From contig NZ_JNKC01000001.1 of assembly GCF_000701905.1 (NCBI RefSeq), forward strand, positions 1 to 64,000: a DNA stretch of 64,000 nt, given 5' to 3'. The position numbers and the translations under genes are program-made. The notes beneath the pieces were generated by a model that was given only the letters and a program-made list of their open reading frames with translations, did not search any database and was not told where the DNA came from. This DNA comes from Proteiniclasticum ruminis DSM 24773 (lineage in GTDB: Bacteria; Bacillota; Clostridia; Clostridiales; Clostridiaceae). Of this stretch, positions 1-8,403 are shown piece by piece; position 1 is the stretch's first letter; the number at the start of each line of letters is the position of its first letter.

Positions 1-167
1 AAAGCACCTGTGATAGATGGTAAAAGTCTATCAGCCTAAGATACTAAATGTACTGTCTTAGGAGGGGCAATGGCATGCCCTCAGCTTGGGGTCATACTCG
101 CCTACTGGAAACAGACTGGCGTTTAATCACCCAAGAATCCCATTGCTTTAGCTGTGGGAGTGTCAAA
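1..167 (+). mobile_element. Right end of an IS200/IS605-family (TnpB) element
   Basis: The left edge carries consecutive small stem-loops (about 12-32 and 35-62) and ends in the arrangement typical of Firmicute TnpB-element right ends: CCCAAGAATCCC, a short hairpin (139-157, loop around TTGCTTTAGC) and GTGTCAA. The transposase and TnpB genes would lie upstream of the window, so only the non-coding 3' end is visible. The boundary near 166/167 is inferred from the usual position of GTGTCAA at the element edge. No transposase reading frame is present here. It could be a live element or a solo relic; the window cannot tell. Confidence 0.6.
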
Positions 168-185
168 GTCAGTTATTTCCTTCTG
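1..185 (+). ncRNA. 3' part of a TnpB guide (omega/reRNA) RNA
   Basis: In IS200/IS605 elements the right end is transcribed as the omega RNA: its structured scaffold is element-encoded and its roughly 16-20 nt guide is the flanking host DNA immediately after the element. Here the scaffold would be the stem-loops ending in the hairpin at 139-157 and the guide would begin near 167 (AGTCAGTTATTTCC...). This assignment is by resemblance to known clostridial right ends, not by alignment. Confidence 0.45.
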
Positions 186-252
186 GTTGGTATTCATTGG
201 GTTTATCTCAGAAAAAGAAATCTTACCTTCATCTAGAACTTTTCACGTTATG

Positions 253-261
253 TGATATAAT
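253..261 (+). promoter_or_regulatory. Extended -10 promoter for the cobalamin riboswitch operon
   Basis: TGATATAAT (TG-n-TATAAT) lies about 45 nt before the first conserved riboswitch element, so transcription would start near 268. No strong -35 is visible, as usual for extended -10 promoters. Confidence 0.5.
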
Positions 262-305
262 GGGCTTATAAGAATACATTTTAAGAAAATTTAATATTTT
301 AATGA

Positions 306-460
306 TATAGGTTGCAAAGTATGCGCTTTGCACGAAGAGGGAAACAGGAAAAGCCTGTGCGGTCCCGCCGCCGTAAGACTCTTAAGAATTCCTACGCCAC
401 TGGATATGATCTGGGAAGGTGAATTCTTTTACATAGTCAAGCCGGAAGACCTGCCTGTAT
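306..460 (+). promoter_or_regulatory. Cobalamin (AdoCbl-type) riboswitch
   Basis: The conserved blocks are all present in order: AGGTTGC-like start, GAAACAGGAAAAGCCTGTGCGG-type core (split here as GGGAAACAGG and GCGGTCCCGCC), the B12-box-like GCCACTG followed by GGGAAGG, then AGTCAAGCCGGAAGACCTGCC at the 3' end. It lies in the leader of a two-gene operon. A GC hairpin at 504-522 and a terminator-like hairpin at 534-559 downstream make transcriptional attenuation the likely output: bound cobalamin would favour termination and shut off the two downstream uptake-type genes. Confidence 0.93.
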
Positions 461-533
461 TATTTTAGACTCCCCTCACGGGTCATGAGGTGTCACTTTG
501 CTTTGCTGGCTGATCTCCAGCAGATGCTTTCAC

Positions 534-559
534 GCACCTTCAAGGGTGCTTTTTATTTT
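534..559 (+). terminator. Attenuator terminator of the cobalamin riboswitch
   Basis: GCACC...GGGTGC stem followed by TTTTTATTTT, located 75 nt after the aptamer and 80 nt before the first coding start. It is the probable switching terminator. Confidence 0.6.
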
Positions 560-638
560 CCCCTTGTACACCTTTCAAGGTTTTTCTTAAAGTGATTCTT
601 ACATAATATTGTACGGTTTCGTACACAAGGAGGAAAAC

Positions 639-1031
639 ATGAACAAAAAACTCGTTGCCGTTCTCGTTATCATACTTCTAGCATTAGGTGGTTTTGGTCT
701 TTCAAAGCTGCTCTTTCCTAAAGGAGAAGAAGGCACAAAAGAAGTCACCGTAAACATTATTGTTGCCAATGAGAATATTGACTACACAAAATCTTTCAAA
801 ACAGACGCTCTTTATGTGGAAGAACTTCTCAATGAAAATACAGAGGAACTGAAAGTCGTAACAGAAGATACGCAATATGGGCCAATGCTCGTAGGTCTTC
901 TTGATTACAAAGCGGATGCTACGAAAGAGTTTTACAGTATTAAAATCAATGGGGAAGATGCCATGGTCGGCATTAAGGAAATACCAGTAAATGATGGAGA
1001 TGAATACACCTTTGAAGTTCAAGGTTTCTAA
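639..1031 (+). CDS. DUF4430 (transcobalamin-like) domain protein, membrane-anchored
   Basis: About 130 residues: one N-terminal hydrophobic segment (residues ~5-20) that acts as signal anchor or signal peptide, then a small domain with the pattern of DUF4430 (…VNIIVANENI…, …YTFEVQGF at the end). DUF4430 is related to the C-terminal domain of transcobalamin/intrinsic factor and often occurs in surface proteins of Firmicutes. The cobalamin riboswitch in the leader supports a role as extracellular cobalamin-capturing protein feeding the S component encoded next. I start at ATG 639 because AAGGAGG lies 6 nt upstream; an upstream in-frame ATG at 609 has no ribosome site. A short hairpin (610-625, TGTACG/CGTACA) sits directly before the Shine-Dalgarno sequence and may add control. 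Confidence 0.75.
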   Translation: MNKKLVAVLVIILLALGGFGLSKLLFPKGEEGTKEVTVNIIVANENIDYTKSFKTDALYVEELLNENTEELKVVTEDTQYGPMLVGLLDYKADATKEFYSIKINGEDAMVGIKEIPVNDGDEYTFEVQGF

Positions 1032-1566
1032 TCTCAGTGTCCATGACATTGTTCTCATCCCCCTGCTCAGCGCTTCGCTTACAGCAGGAAAGATGGCTCT
1101 TTCCTTTATCCCCAATGTTGAGATCGTAACGTTGCTGTTTATGGTATATGCTTCAGTTTTCGGCTTTAAAAAGACATTTCTGGTTTCCATAATATTTTCA
1201 ACCATCGAGATCTTCTTATATGGTCTCCAGACATGGCTCATTGGATACTATCTCCTATGGCCGCTGCTGATCTTTCTCAGTTCAATGTTGTACAAGAAAA
1301 CACAGTCTGAGTGGCCATTTGCTTTTCTGGCTCTGACTTTTGGACTTTGTTTCGGCCTTTTCTTCGCCCTAATTGAATCCGTTTTTTATGGAGTCTCTTA
1401 TGGAGTCGTCTATTGGCTGAGAGGTATTCCATTTGATGTGGTCCACGGAGCGTCAAATTTCATTCTTGGAATTTTCCTCTACAGGCCACTGGAAAACCTT
1501 CTTTCCCTTCTTCGGGACAAGTATGCTTTTCAGCATGCCATACAAAACAGCTGCAAAACACAATAA
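991..1566 (+). CDS. ECF transporter S component, probable cobalamin specificity subunit
   Basis: About 190 residues with five to six hydrophobic segments and the length and character of ECF-transporter S components (substrate-binding membrane subunits that share the EcfA/A'/T energizing module encoded elsewhere). Its 5' end overlaps the preceding gene by about 40 bp, so translation is probably coupled. The first codons are uncertain (ATG at 991, 994 or 1000, or TTG at 1012; none has a good ribosome site). The cobalamin riboswitch and the DUF4430 partner point to vitamin B12 or a precursor as substrate, as for CbrT of lactobacilli. Substrate is inference; S-component class is moderately firm. 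The gene ends at a bidirectional terminator. Confidence 0.72.
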   Translation: MMEMNTPLKFKVSNLSVHDIVLIPLLSASLTAGKMALSFIPNVEIVTLLFMVYASVFGFKKTFLVSIIFSTIEIFLYGLQTWLIGYYLLWPLLIFLSSMLYKKTQSEWPFAFLALTFGLCFGLFFALIESVFYGVSYGVVYWLRGIPFDVVHGASNFILGIFLYRPLENLLSLLRDKYAFQHAIQNSCKTQ

Positions 1567-1568
1567 AT

Positions 1569-1604
1569 AAAGCGCCAAGTCCACAACAGGACTTGGCGCT
1601 TTAT
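1569..1604. terminator. Bidirectional terminator
   Basis: Perfect 14-bp stem (AAAGCGCCAAGTCC / GGACTTGGCGCTTT) between two convergent genes, serving the S-component gene and der. Confidence 0.85.
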
Positions 1605-1607
1605 TGA

Positions 1608-2927
1608 CTATGAATCTTTTTTCTTTTCCCTGTATTCGATTTTTAATCCGGTACCTGTGAAATCAAAGGCATCTCTCAGCTGGTTCTCGATATATCGGGA
1701 ATAGGAGAAATGAAGTGCTGATTCATCATTGATGAAGAACACAAATGTAGGCGGTTTTACACCTGTCTGTGTTCCGTAAAACACTTTCAGTCTCTTGGTT
1801 CCTATCATAGGCGGCTCTTTCTGAAGAAGTGCCTTGCCAATCACATCATTAAGAACTCCAGTCGCTATTTTTTTATTATAGTTGTCATAGCACATCCTGA
1901 TCATCTGAAGCACCTTATGGGTTCTTTGCCCTGTCAGCGCAGAAATAAACAGGAATGGCGCATACTGCATGAACTTTAAGCTCATCTTGTAATCATTCAT
2001 ATACTTATCCATGGTTTTGTCATCTTTTTCGATGAGATCCCATTTATTGACAATGACCATGATGGCTTTTTTCATGTCATGGGCATATCCGATGATTTTT
2101 TCATCCTGATCGGCAATGCCTTCCTCAGCATCAATCATCAGTACAACCACATCAGCCCTTTCAATGGCTGTAAGGGTTCTGACTACAGAATATCTTTCAA
2201 TCTCTTCTTTAACCTTAGACTTTCTGCGAAGTCCAGCCGTATCCACCAGGACAAACTTTCCTTCCTTGGTCTCCAGATAACTGTCCACCGCATCTCTGGT
2301 TGTGCCCGCAATGTCTGTGACTATGGATCTCTCTTCTCCAAGAAGTTTGTTGATGAGAGAGGATTTGCCAACATTCGGTCTTCCTACAAATGCAACCCGT
2401 ATGAACTCGTCGTCCTCTTCTTTTTCATAATCTTTAAAGTGACTGACCACTTCATCCAATAGATCCCCTAAACCAAGGCCTTGTCCTGCAGAGATGGCAA
2501 AGGGATTTCCAATACCAAGATTGTAGAACTCATACGCATTGGCTTCATCTTTCAGATTATCCACTTTGTTCACTGCAAGAACAATGGGCTTCTGGCTGAT
2601 TCTGAGCATTGTAGCTACTTCATTGTCTGAATCCGTAAGTCCTTGTTTTCCATCTACCACAAAAATAATCACATCTGCAGTATCAATGGCGATTTGTGCC
2701 TGTCTTTTCATCTGAGCCAGAATGATATCATCACTCTTTGGCTCAATTCCACCTGTATCAATTAATTTAAATTCATGATGCAGCCAGTCTGCATCTGCAT
2801 AAATCCGATCTCTTGTTACTCCAGGTGTGTCGTCTACGATGGCAATTCTATGACCTGCCAATTTATTGAATAAGGTCGATTTACCAACATTCGGTCTCCC
2901 GACGATGGCTACGATGGGTTTTGCCAT
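1608..2927 (-). CDS. der: Ribosome-assembly GTPase Der (EngA)
   Basis: 439 residues, the normal Der length. Two tandem Era-like G domains are visible, each with a P-loop ([10 protein letters not shown] near residue 10 and [10 protein letters not shown] near residue 183), DTPG/DTAG switch motifs and NKVD/NKWD specificity motifs, followed by the C-terminal KH-like domain that ends in a basic tail. Der is an essential GTPase for 50S subunit maturation. It is transcribed alone or after the long sensor gene upstream on the same strand (140 bp gap). Confidence 0.97.
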   Translation of the reverse strand: MAKPIVAIVGRPNVGKSTLFNKLAGHRIAIVDDTPGVTRDRIYADADWLHHEFKLIDTGGIEPKSDDIILAQMKRQAQIAIDTADVIIFVVDGKQGLTDSDNEVATMLRISQKPIVLAVNKVDNLKDEANAYEFYNLGIGNPFAISAGQGLGLGDLLDEVVSHFKDYEKEEDDEFIRVAFVGRPNVGKSSLINKLLGEERSIVTDIAGTTRDAVDSYLETKEGKFVLVDTAGLRRKSKVKEEIERYSVVRTLTAIERADVVVLMIDAEEGIADQDEKIIGYAHDMKKAIMVIVNKWDLIEKDDKTMDKYMNDYKMSLKFMQYAPFLFISALTGQRTHKVLQMIRMCYDNYNKKIATGVLNDVIGKALLQKEPPMIGTKRLKVFYGTQTGVKPPTFVFFINDESALHFSYSRYIENQLRDAFDFTGTGLKIEYREKKKDS

Positions 2928-3067
2928 TTACTTCACCTCTTTTTTCTAACTTTGCATTTCTGTACATCTAATCATATTACCCTAAGTATTTTGCCGTGTC
3001 AAACAAAAGCTGGGATTCACTGCTTCTGCCTTCATGGTCTTTGTTGAGAAAATGCTCTTGTTGCCTG

Positions 3068-6000
3068 TCAGTTCTTTTCTATTTTCAGCACCTGTCTGAT
3101 AAAGATATCAACGATTTGAGGATCAAACTGCGTTCCACTATGGGCTCTCAGTTCTTCCGCAGCTTCTTCCAGGCTTTTCTTCCTGCTGTATGTCCTTTCA
3201 TGTGTCATAGCCTCATATGCATCTGCAATGTTCAGAATTCTTGAATGCAGAGGAATTTCATCCCCCTTCAAGCCTTCAGGATACCCCTTTCCGTCAAAAC
3301 GTTCATGATGATATAAAACATCTTCAGCCAGATACCCGTATTCTTCTAAGGATTTGATAATCTGATAGCTGGTTTCTGCATGTTTTTTGACCACTTCATA
3401 CTCCTCATAGGTTAAAGGTCCTGCCTTTAGAAGGATCTCTCTTGGGACCTTGATTTTCCCGATATCATGAAGTTTTCCTGCGGTAAACAGTCTATCTTGT
3501 GCTTCATTACTCATTCCCATCGCTTCACCGATGCTTCTGGCAATCATTGCCACATGATGAAGATGCTCATTCTCTTTAGGATATTGTTCTCTTAACCTAT
3601 CAAGTATGGTATCAATCATTTTATGTTTCATGATTTTCCCGTATTTCAATTTATCACGATACATATTATTATCTGATACCTTTACAACTTCCTGTATATT
3701 TTGATGCTTTAATGTTTTGGTTGCGATGCCTACGGCTATGGAAATCTGAACTGAATCCACTTCACAAGCATCTGCTTCTTTCAGAATCTTGGATTTCACC
3801 TCTTCGGCTTCCTTCATGGAAGTCTTAGGCATCAGCACCATAAACTCATCTCCACCCATCCTGGAAAGGATATCCCCTTCTCTCAGATGCGTTCTCATGA
3901 TTCTTGCTGAGTGTATCAGAAGCAGGTCTCCCAAGTCATGCCCAAAGGCATCATTAGTGAGCTTCAGCCCGTTCAGGTCCATCATCATAACAGATAATGG
4001 AAGGTTCCTGTTCAAGTCAATTCTTTTCAGCATATCCTCTGCAAATCGCCTGTTGTATAAACCGGTAAGCACATCATGATAACTTAGATATTCTGTCTGC
4101 TTCTGTTTTTCGATTTTAGGGGTAATGTCCCGAAATACCGTCACAATTCCAGTAATCCCCTGATCACTGCCTTTGATTGGAGAAATACTCTCTTCAATGG
4201 GCAGTTTTCTTCCATCTTTTGCCAAGAGAATCCGATCATTGGATTCTCCCCTGCGATAGTAGGCTCTGCTTTCTGAAAAACTGTCGTGCGCTAAATCGTA
4301 CTCTTCATAAATGACTTTATAGATTTCATCAATGGGTCTTCCTGCCGCTTCTTCCAGTGTCCAACCAGTCATTTCCTGAGCTGCTGTGTTCATCAGAAGC
4401 ACTCTATTGGTCTCATCTGTGGCAATTACACCATCCCCAACAGATAATAGCGTAGTCCGGAAAAGCTCTTTCTCAATAAACAGGTTCTCCTGAAGCTTTT
4501 TCTTCTCTGTCACATCTCTGGCTGCGGCATAGATGAGATTGTCTGTATATTGCGCTTTCCACTCCAGCATCACATAACTCTCGTCTGCTCGGCGAAAGCG
4601 CAAAGTGAAGCTTCCATCTTTCTTGTCCTCAATCATCTGGCTGATGGCATCTTTTAGAAGCTCCAGATCATGAGGATGAACAAACTGCAAAGCATTCTGA
4701 CCAAGAAGATTCTTCACTTTCAACCCGAGGAACTTTTCCCATGCATCATTCACCTTGAGGAATACACCTCTTGAATCTGTAATACAGAAGAAATCCAGAT
4801 TCACTTTAAAAAACCTCTCCAGCTCATCCTTCTGCTCCAGTATTTTCAGGTTTGCTTCTTTCACTTCCGTTGTATCACGGGCGATTCCAGTAAATCCTAT
4901 GACAAGACCGGCTTCATCCAGAATTGGTACTGCATTGGTGGTAAACCAGTGATAGGAGCCATCCTTGTGAAGAAGCCTGTAATCCGCAGTCTCCATCCGC
5001 TGACCAGTATGTTCGATGTGCCAGAAAAACTCCTGTATCCTAGGAAGATCGTCCTTGTGCACATAAGGTTCAAAGGACTGTCCGATGGATTCTTTAATGG
5101 AATGTCCAAGCACCTTCTCCCAGGCAGCCGATATGAACTCAAATATACCATTCTTATCCAGTCTATATACAATATCGTAGCTGCTTTCCACAAGGAGCCT
5201 GTAGTTATCTTCTCGGTTCTTCACTTCCATTTCCAGAAGTTTTGCTTCCGTTATATCAATATGTGTGCCAAACATCTGAAGCGGTTTCCCATCCTCTGTC
5301 CATCGGACAACTTTTCCTTTATCCAGAACCCACACCCAATGCCCGTCCTTATGTCTCATTCTGCATTCCATGGAATAATACTCTTTTTCACGGTAAAAAA
5401 GTGATTGAACAATTTCATCAGACCGTACAAGATCATCCGGATGTACAAGGTTTGCCCAAGTGTCATCTGTAATGGGCTCAAGTTCTTCCAGTGTATATCC
5501 GACAATCTCAGCCCATCTTTCATTATAGATGTTTTTACCCGTCTGAATGTTCCATTCCCAGGTTCCTGCTCTGGTCGCTTCAATGATATCCAGATATTTT
5601 TCTCTTTCTTGCAGATAATGAGCACGCATCGTTTCAGACTCTGTAATATCCACATGAAATCCAGAAATGGTGATTGGGTTTCCAAGACGGTCCCGAACCA
5701 AATGTCCTCTTGTCATAAACCATTTCCAATGTCCCTCTCGATGTTGCATGCGATGGATCGGACTATAGCTTTGGATTTCACCAGACAGAAACGCTTCAAG
5801 CAGTCTCTCATTCTCCTGCCGCTCCTCCGGATGCCAGCGGTCCTTCCAGTCTTCTAACCGCTCACTGAGCTCTTCATATTCAAATCCCATGATTTCTGCC
5901 CATTTACGGGAGAAGATGATGGTATTACTTCTGATGTCCCATTCCCAAGTAGCAACCCCTATCGCATTGATACCGAATTTATATTTATAAAACTGTTCCC

Positions 6001-6874
6001 TGAAAAAATAATACTCCCGTTTTGTCTTGACATAGGACTTCAGCTGAGAAAGGAATAGATTCCAGAGAATCTGCTCCTGTGTCTGAAACTCTTTTTGTGA
6101 GATCAGAACAGCGCCAAATGGTTCTTCTCCTTCTCCCACTATCATACATTGTAGTTCTACGCCATCTGTAAGTTCTTTTCGTATCTCCATCGGAATCAGT
6201 TCAAGCAGAAAGTCCTCGCTGATGTGGGGGAAATGGTCATAGTGATTCATAGATTCTTCCTGACCCTTTTCTCCCCTTAATGGCATCGTAAACCAGAAAA
6301 TTTCCTCTTCTTTCCCAAAAGGGATATCCCCCCTCCATGGCATGAATCCGAACTTCTCTTTCTTCTTGTCATAGGGGCACCAGTATACAGCATTGGCTCC
6401 AGCCATTTCCCCAATCACAGAAATGGCTTTATGTTCTGTCGAAATGGTCATAGTGGTATCTTCTTGAAAGTCATACAGAGAAAGCAGCTGATTTATTTTT
6501 GCCATTGGAGCCTGATACCGTTCCTCTGGGCGAAAAAGACAATATAACAAGTCTTCCTTCAGGTCTGAGGATGGTACTCTCTTCACAGTGACAATGACGG
6601 GAGCTTCCTCTTTTCCAATCCCTATGAACTGAAGTGAACCCTCGCTTTTCTTTGCCTTCAAAAGCATTTGGGTGAAACGCGAAAAATCTTCCACCCGAAA
6701 AACACCATTCAGGGGGAAGTGAGCGTCTTGATCTTCTTCAAAAACAAATTTATCTCTGAATGCTTTGTTTGCAAAATGCACTCTTCCTTCACAATCCAAA
6801 ATACAAATCCGATCAGATGAAAGTTCCAACATATCCAAACAAAACTGATTCCCGATAGACTCCAGCACTCCCAT
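3068..6874 (-). CDS. Multi-PAS GGDEF and HD-GYP cyclic-di-GMP signalling protein
   Basis: 1268 residues from ATG 6874, chosen because GAGGAG lies 7 nt upstream; an in-frame ATG at 6967 lacks one. Domains in order: an N-terminal PAS, a less conserved GAF-like stretch, then five further PAS/PAC units recognisable from repeats such as WEWDI/WEWNI and the HxDGxWxW-like PAC motifs, a GGDEF domain with intact GGDEF preceded by REGD plus five residues (an RxxD inhibitory I-site), and a C-terminal HD-GYP domain with HDIGK and HHERFDGKGYP. It has no clear membrane segment, so it is probably cytosolic. It could both make and degrade c-di-GMP; intact motifs are seen, net activity is not predictable. Confidence 0.93.
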   Translation of the reverse strand: MGVLESIGNQFCLDMLELSSDRICILDCEGRVHFANKAFRDKFVFEEDQDAHFPLNGVFRVEDFSRFTQMLLKAKKSEGSLQFIGIGKEEAPVIVTVKRVPSSDLKEDLLYCLFRPEERYQAPMAKINQLLSLYDFQEDTTMTISTEHKAISVIGEMAGANAVYWCPYDKKKEKFGFMPWRGDIPFGKEEEIFWFTMPLRGEKGQEESMNHYDHFPHISEDFLLELIPMEIRKELTDGVELQCMIVGEGEEPFGAVLISQKEFQTQEQILWNLFLSQLKSYVKTKREYYFFREQFYKYKFGINAIGVATWEWDIRSNTIIFSRKWAEIMGFEYEELSERLEDWKDRWHPEERQENERLLEAFLSGEIQSYSPIHRMQHREGHWKWFMTRGHLVRDRLGNPITISGFHVDITESETMRAHYLQEREKYLDIIEATRAGTWEWNIQTGKNIYNERWAEIVGYTLEELEPITDDTWANLVHPDDLVRSDEIVQSLFYREKEYYSMECRMRHKDGHWVWVLDKGKVVRWTEDGKPLQMFGTHIDITEAKLLEMEVKNREDNYRLLVESSYDIVYRLDKNGIFEFISAAWEKVLGHSIKESIGQSFEPYVHKDDLPRIQEFFWHIEHTGQRMETADYRLLHKDGSYHWFTTNAVPILDEAGLVIGFTGIARDTTEVKEANLKILEQKDELERFFKVNLDFFCITDSRGVFLKVNDAWEKFLGLKVKNLLGQNALQFVHPHDLELLKDAISQMIEDKKDGSFTLRFRRADESYVMLEWKAQYTDNLIYAAARDVTEKKKLQENLFIEKELFRTTLLSVGDGVIATDETNRVLLMNTAAQEMTGWTLEEAAGRPIDEIYKVIYEEYDLAHDSFSESRAYYRRGESNDRILLAKDGRKLPIEESISPIKGSDQGITGIVTVFRDITPKIEKQKQTEYLSYHDVLTGLYNRRFAEDMLKRIDLNRNLPLSVMMMDLNGLKLTNDAFGHDLGDLLLIHSARIMRTHLREGDILSRMGGDEFMVLMPKTSMKEAEEVKSKILKEADACEVDSVQISIAVGIATKTLKHQNIQEVVKVSDNNMYRDKLKYGKIMKHKMIDTILDRLREQYPKENEHLHHVAMIARSIGEAMGMSNEAQDRLFTAGKLHDIGKIKVPREILLKAGPLTYEEYEVVKKHAETSYQIIKSLEEYGYLAEDVLYHHERFDGKGYPEGLKGDEIPLHSRILNIADAYEAMTHERTYSRKKSLEEAAEELRAHSGTQFDPQIVDIFIRQVLKIEKN

Positions 6875-7014
6875 ATCATTTCTCCTCGATCCATAAAAAT
6901 ATGCAGCCATAAGTCCTATATTGCAAAAAGCACTCCTTTTATTATATCTTATGACAAAGGCTATCACAATGCAGTAAAGTTGATAAAATTATGGATTTGA
7001 AGGCTTTTCAGCTT

Positions 7015-7042
7015 TTCACAAGAGTATTTTCTCCTGTATAAT
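7015..7042 (+). promoter_or_regulatory. Sigma-A-type promoter for the CapA-like gene
   Basis: TTCACA and TATAAT separated by 16 bp, about 40 bp upstream of the ATG at 7080. Confidence 0.55.
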
Positions 7043-7079
7043 TGATAGGACACACTGTTAATTATAAAGGATGCACAGA

Positions 7080-7238
7080 ATGCAAAAATATAAAACGTAC
7101 TTACTCTCAACATCCATTCTCATCTCCCTGATGCTCTTGGCTTCTCACTCGTTTGGTAAGATTGCTTTGAAAGAGACCCCTGCTGCTTCTCCCCCTTCAT
7201 CCGAAGTAAAAAAAAGAAACCTCTTCTCCAGAAAATGA
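7080..7238 (+). pseudogene. Out-of-frame signal-peptide fragment of the CapA-like gene
   Basis: ATG 7080 has AAAGGA 9 nt upstream and opens a frame coding for a basic start, a hydrophobic segment (LLSTSILISLMLLA) and a Pro/Ser-rich linker, then stops at 7236. The linker continues naturally in the frame of the next gene if the run of eight A at 7208-7215 is read as seven: it would then give ...SEVKKETSSPENDPMGSQ... and join the metallophosphatase domain without a gap. So this is the missing 5' end of one gene, split by a one-base change in a homopolymer. Confidence 0.7.
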
Positions 7239-7242
7239 CCCT

Positions 7243-8403
7243 ATGGGATCACAGACGCTTCTTATTACAGCAGTAGGTGATATTATGGTTCATGAAAGTC
7301 AATGGCGTTCTCAAAAAACATCAGAGAACTCCTATGACTTCACCAATAACTTCAAACACATCTCTCCATTTATTAAAGCATCTGACTTGGCATTTGCTAA
7401 TTTTGAGAGCACCATCCTTCAGAGAACCCCCTTCAGCTCCTATCCAGTTTTCAACTCTCCTCCAGAGATTCTAACCGCCATGAAAGAAGCAGGCTTCACT
7501 CATATCAGTACTGCAAACAACCATTCTATGGATACTGGCTACAAAGGAATCCAGGGTACACTGAGCGCTATGCATGAAGAGGGTCTCATTCCCCTGGGCA
7601 CTTATGAAACAGGAAAGAAAAAAAGTTTTCATATCGAGACCATTCAAGGAATCAAACTTGGCATCGCGTCTTATGCCACCGGTTATTTTTCAGGAAATAC
7701 GGTAACAGTCAACAGCATTCAATCCAATGGACTGGAAAGGAACATCAACTTCATTCATATGACGGATCCTTATGAGGCTTTTCTGAGAATCAAAGAGGAT
7801 CTCCTTATGATGAAGGAAGCCTCCGTGGAAGCCATCATTCTTCTGCTTCACTGGGGAACAGAATATACCTCTTACCCCAGCAGCTTTCAAAAAACACTGG
7901 CCAGACTCTTAATCGATGAAGGTGTTCATCTTATCATCGGTTCTCATCCGCATCTTCTTCAGAAAATGGAAGTATTACTATCTTCTGACGGTCATCACGA
8001 AGGTCTCGTCCTCTACTCCCTAGGCAACTTCCTTTCCAATCAGAGAGAGGAGATTTTGGGTATCCCTGGAACAGAAGATGGTGCTATCGCAAGGATTCTT
8101 CTTGAAAAAAATACAGAGGGCCTGGTGAAAATAAAGGAAGGCACAATTTTGCCTACCTGGGTTTATAGAAAAGATGTTTCTCCAGACCAAAAGATCTATA
8201 CCTATGAGATCCTTCCCTTGCTTGCGAGTCCAGAAGAAACAGCAGAAAAGTATTATGCGCCCCTCACCACCATCAGAAAGAGGTACCGGAGCATTCATGA
8301 AACCTTCCACACAAATCAGCTCTTCTTTTATCTGAATAAAACTAAAAATTGGCAGCGCACAGGCTGCCAATTTTTCAGTTTCTACTCTAATTCAGTTCTC
8401 TGA
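7243..8403 (+). CDS. CapA-family (PGA_cap) metallophosphatase-like protein, frameshifted 5' end
   Basis: 386 residues of CapA/PGA_cap domain, a calcineurin-like fold found in poly-gamma-glutamate capsule proteins and many other surface proteins. Visible motifs: AVGDIMVH at the N-terminus, ANFES, STANNHSMDTG, LLHWGTEY and GSHPHLLQ, all expected metal or active-site segments. The domain starts right at ATG 7243, which has no ribosome site; the natural start is ATG 7080 in another frame (A8 tract at 7208-7215). The stop codon lies beyond a strong terminator hairpin (8344-8375) that is translated as the last residues, which suggests the original stop was lost or the 3' end was altered. Family firm, substrate unknown. 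Confidence 0.82.
   Translation: MGSQTLLITAVGDIMVHESQWRSQKTSENSYDFTNNFKHISPFIKASDLAFANFESTILQRTPFSSYPVFNSPPEILTAMKEAGFTHISTANNHSMDTGYKGIQGTLSAMHEEGLIPLGTYETGKKKSFHIETIQGIKLGIASYATGYFSGNTVTVNSIQSNGLERNINFIHMTDPYEAFLRIKEDLLMMKEASVEAIILLLHWGTEYTSYPSSFQKTLARLLIDEGVHLIIGSHPHLLQKMEVLLSSDGHHEGLVLYSLGNFLSNQREEILGIPGTEDGAIARILLEKNTEGLVKIKEGTILPTWVYRKDVSPDQKIYTYEILPLLASPEETAEKYYAPLTTIRKRYRSIHETFHTNQLFFYLNKTKNWQRTGCQFFSFYSNSVL
8344..8375. terminator. Bidirectional terminator between the CapA-like gene and phoU
   Basis: Perfect stem AAAAATTGGCAGC / GCTGCCAATTTTT with a 6-nt loop; it serves the pst-phoU operon on the minus strand and the CapA-like gene on the plus strand, although the latter's reading frame runs through it. 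Confidence 0.85.

Noticed and set aside
48-236. 62-residue open frame at the left edge
   Set aside because: It lies across the structured right end of the IS605-like element, has no ribosome site and no recognisable protein pattern.
702-1241. 179-residue open frame on the minus strand
   Set aside because: Antisense to the DUF4430 and S-component genes; no ribosome site and low-complexity mix typical of a shadow frame.
5405-5857. 150-residue plus-strand frame inside the PAS/GGDEF gene
   Set aside because: Complementary strand of repeated PAS domains; protein has no domain character.
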